From: Verrucomicrobiota bacterium
GTDB lineage: Bacteria; Verrucomicrobiota; Verrucomicrobiia; Limisphaerales; UBA1100
Length of the DNA: 7,581 nucleotides
Reading direction: 5' to 3'
Assembly (NCBI GenBank): GCA_015660155.1
Contig: DQLO01000156.1
Coordinates: 1-7,581 of the forward strand
In this document: positions 5,681-7,581 of the stretch, in pieces
Layout: every line of letters begins with the position of its first letter
Numbering within the stretch: position 1 is the stretch's first letter
Translations under genes and position numbers: made by a program
Notes under the pieces: generated by a model
What the model saw: only the letters and a program-made list of their open reading frames with translations
Told to the model about the DNA's origin: nothing
Database searches by the model: none

Positions 5681-7581
5681 ACCCGCACGTGGCTCATTTT
5701 CAACAGCCTCACCCACCACGCGCGCGCGCATGCGGGCACGCTGCTCGGCGCCATCGTGGCCGGGGCGGTGTTGACCGGCTCGTTGGTGATCGGCGATTCG
5801 GTCAAAAAAACACTGCAAATTCAGGCCCAACAACGCCTCGGAAAAATCCAAGCCGCGCTCGTACAGCACGACCGGTTTTTTCACGCGGACTTGGCGGCGG
5901 CGATTCACACGGACGACCAAACCCATTTCGCTGCCATTTTGAAACTAAACGCCGCCGGATATGTTTCCGACGAATCTGGCGAAATCCAAAAACGCGCCAA
6001 CCAAATCCAACTCATCGGCATCGACGAAGCGTTTTGGAAACACGCGATGCTCAAGGCGAATCGTCCACCGGAATTAAATGATGGCGAAGCGCTCATCAAT
6101 CCGCGCCTCGCCGCGCAACTCGGCCTCAAAGCGGGCGATGAATTCCGGCTGCGCATCGCCAAGCCCAGCATACTGCCGCGCGACGCGCCGCTCTCGGTGG
6201 CCGAAGACCTCACCGCGCGGTTGACGCTCACTGTCGCCAAAGTGACCGGTGCGAATTCCGAACTGGCCAACCTCAGTCTGCGGCCCGGTGCGGTGCCGCC
6301 GTTCAATGTGTTTGTGCCGCTCGCGTGGTTGCAACAAAAAGCCGAACTGGATGGGCGCGCCAACGTGATGCTGGCGAGCGGCCTATCATCGACAGCGGAA
6401 TTGGTTCAATCCGCCAATGCCGCGCTGAAAAAAAACTGGCGCTTGGCGGACGCTGAATTGGAGCTGATTGAAAACGAAACCGACGGCGTCATCGACCTTC
6501 GCACCGACCGGATTTTTCTCGATGCGAACACGCTGGCGGCCACCACCGATTCCCAAACGGCGCTCACGTACATCGCCAACGAATTTCGCGCCGGCACCAA
6601 TGCCGCGCCGTACTCGATGATTTCCGGCGTAAGCGAAGGCTTCTTTGAAAACACGCCCACCGGCGATGAGATGCTCATCACGCAATGGCTCGCCGATGAC
6701 CTCGGCGCGAAGGCGGGCGACAAAATTGAAGTGGATTATTATGTGCTCGGCCTCAACCGCCAACTCGAAGAACGCCGGCATACCTTCACCGTCACCGGTA
6801 TCGTGCCCACGGAAAAGCCGGGATGGCGCGAGTTGATGCCCAACTTTCCTGGCATTGTTGACAAAGACAATCTGCGCGACTGGAATCCCGGTATTGATTT
6901 TGATTCCAGCCGCATCCGCGACCAAGATGAGGATTACTGGAAACAACATCGCGGCACGCCCAAAGCATTCGTCGCGCTGCCCACCGCGCAAAAACTTTGG
7001 GCCAACCGCTACGGCGAAGCCACCACCGTGCGCTACAAATTCGCCAAAGAATCCATAAAAGGCAAGCGCGCCGAGATTGAATCCGCGCTGCGGCAAAAAC
7101 TCGACCCCACGCAAATCGGCCTTGTGTTTCGCGATGTGCGCACCGAAGCCATCACCGGCAAATCCGCCAGCGACTTCGGCGGGCTATTCATCGGCCTCAG
7201 CTTTTTCCTCGTCATCGCCGCGCTCATTTTGATGGGCCTCCTTTTCGTCTTTGGCGTCGAGCAACGCGCCCCACAAATCGGCACGCTGCTCGCCATCGGC
7301 TTCACCGGCAAAACCGTCCGCAATCTTTTGCTCGCCGAGGGCTTCGTACTCGCCCTCATCGGTGCCGCACTCGGAGCGTGGGCGGGGCTCGGTTACACAC
7401 AGGCGCTCCTCAAACTTCTCAACTCAAACTGGAGCGGTGCCATCGGAAACGGCAGTTTGGTTTACCACGCCGAACCCCTCACGGTGTTATACGGCGTGCT
7501 CGGCGGATTGTTCATCGCGTTGTTCACCATTTGGCTGACCGTCCGCAAACTCAGCCGCGCCAGCGCCATCACGTTGATGCA
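5678..7581 (+). CDS. FtsX-like ABC transporter permease, 3' end beyond window
   Basis: The frame from ATG 5678 stays open to the window end (634 complete codons plus two bases), so the C-terminus is missing. The layout is a short cytoplasmic start, TM1 at about residues 19-38, roughly 460 extracytoplasmic residues, then TM2 at about 502-525, TM3 at 550-573 and TM4 at 602-624. EQRAPQIGTLLAIGFTGKTV after TM2 is the FtsX-domain coupling segment seen as RxxEIGxLxAxG in MacB/LolC/LolE. The extracytoplasmic part holds two similar motifs at 136-156 and 329-350, pointing to tandem domains. The extracytoplasmic region is longer than in MacB or LolC/E, where it is about 200-250 residues. The start overlaps the ATPase stop by one base, so this is its partner. 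Family members of this size often continue into a second FtsX block, which would lie downstream. A role in envelope export or lipoprotein/glycolipid transfer is inferred. Confidence 0.88.
   Translation, partial: MTRTWLIFNSLTHHARAHAGTLLGAIVAGAVLTGSLVIGDSVKKTLQIQAQQRLGKIQAALVQHDRFFHADLAAAIHTDDQTHFAAILKLNAAGYVSDESGEIQKRANQIQLIGIDEAFWKHAMLKANRPPELNDGEALINPRLAAQLGLKAGDEFRLRIAKPSILPRDAPLSVAEDLTARLTLTVAKVTGANSELANLSLRPGAVPPFNVFVPLAWLQQKAELDGRANVMLASGLSSTAELVQSANAALKKNWRLADAELELIENETDGVIDLRTDRIFLDANTLAATTDSQTALTYIANEFRAGTNAAPYSMISGVSEGFFENTPTGDEMLITQWLADDLGAKAGDKIEVDYYVLGLNRQLEERRHTFTVTGIVPTEKPGWRELMPNFPGIVDKDNLRDWNPGIDFDSSRIRDQDEDYWKQHRGTPKAFVALPTAQKLWANRYGEATTVRYKFAKESIKGKRAEIESALRQKLDPTQIGLVFRDVRTEAITGKSASDFGGLFIGLSFFLVIAALILMGLLFVFGVEQRAPQIGTLLAIGFTGKTVRNLLLAEGFVLALIGAALGAWAGLGYTQALLKLLNSNWSGAIGNGSLVYHAEPLTVLYGVLGGLFIALFTIWLTVRKLSRASAITLM

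Noticed and set aside
5717..5735. Alternating CG-rich run (CACGCGCGCGCGCATGCG) as a possible Z-DNA or regulatory element
   Set aside because: It encodes an ordinary His/Ala/Arg stretch before TM1 of the permease, and a similar run occurs in the glycosyltransferase near 1963; it is expected from GC-rich Ala/Arg codons.

Overview
The window is bacterial, GC-rich by eye and almost fully coding. It holds eight consecutive genes, all on the + strand; the first and last run off the window edges. Junction spacings are +2, -4, 0, +41, +4, +3 and -1 nt, so this looks like one long polycistronic unit with translational coupling. Clear Shine-Dalgarno sequences are nearly absent. Together with the style of the glycosyltransferase and the large FtsX-like permease, this suggests the Verrucomicrobiota/Planctomycetota neighbourhood. 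That taxonomic guess is inference; no rRNA or other phylogenetic marker is present.

Left part (1-3125): the C-terminal end of a chorismate lyase (UbiC-like) protein, a flavin-dependent halogenase-like monooxygenase with the family's WxWxIP and FxxPxxSxG motifs, a GT4-family glycosyltransferase, and a hot-dog thioesterase of the 4-hydroxybenzoyl-CoA thioesterase/YbgC type.

Middle (3126-4988): a short A-rich gap, a small five-helix membrane protein resembling half of an EamA/DMT transporter, and a PaaK-like AMP-forming aryl-CoA ligase.

Right part (4992-7581): a LolD/MacB-type ABC ATPase and its FtsX-like permease. The permease is still open at the window end and has a large, apparently duplicated extracytoplasmic region.

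The genes can be read as one route: chorismate to 4-hydroxybenzoate, activation by the ligase, ring oxidation or halogenation by the flavoenzyme, proofreading or release by the thioesterase, glycosylation by the GT4 enzyme, and export or envelope placement by the membrane protein and ABC system. The parts list recalls aryl-polyene/xanthomonadin-type pigment loci. However, no ketosynthase, acyl carrier protein or dehydratase lies in the window, so the product class is unproven. There are no RNA genes, mobile elements, CRISPR arrays or convincing terminators.
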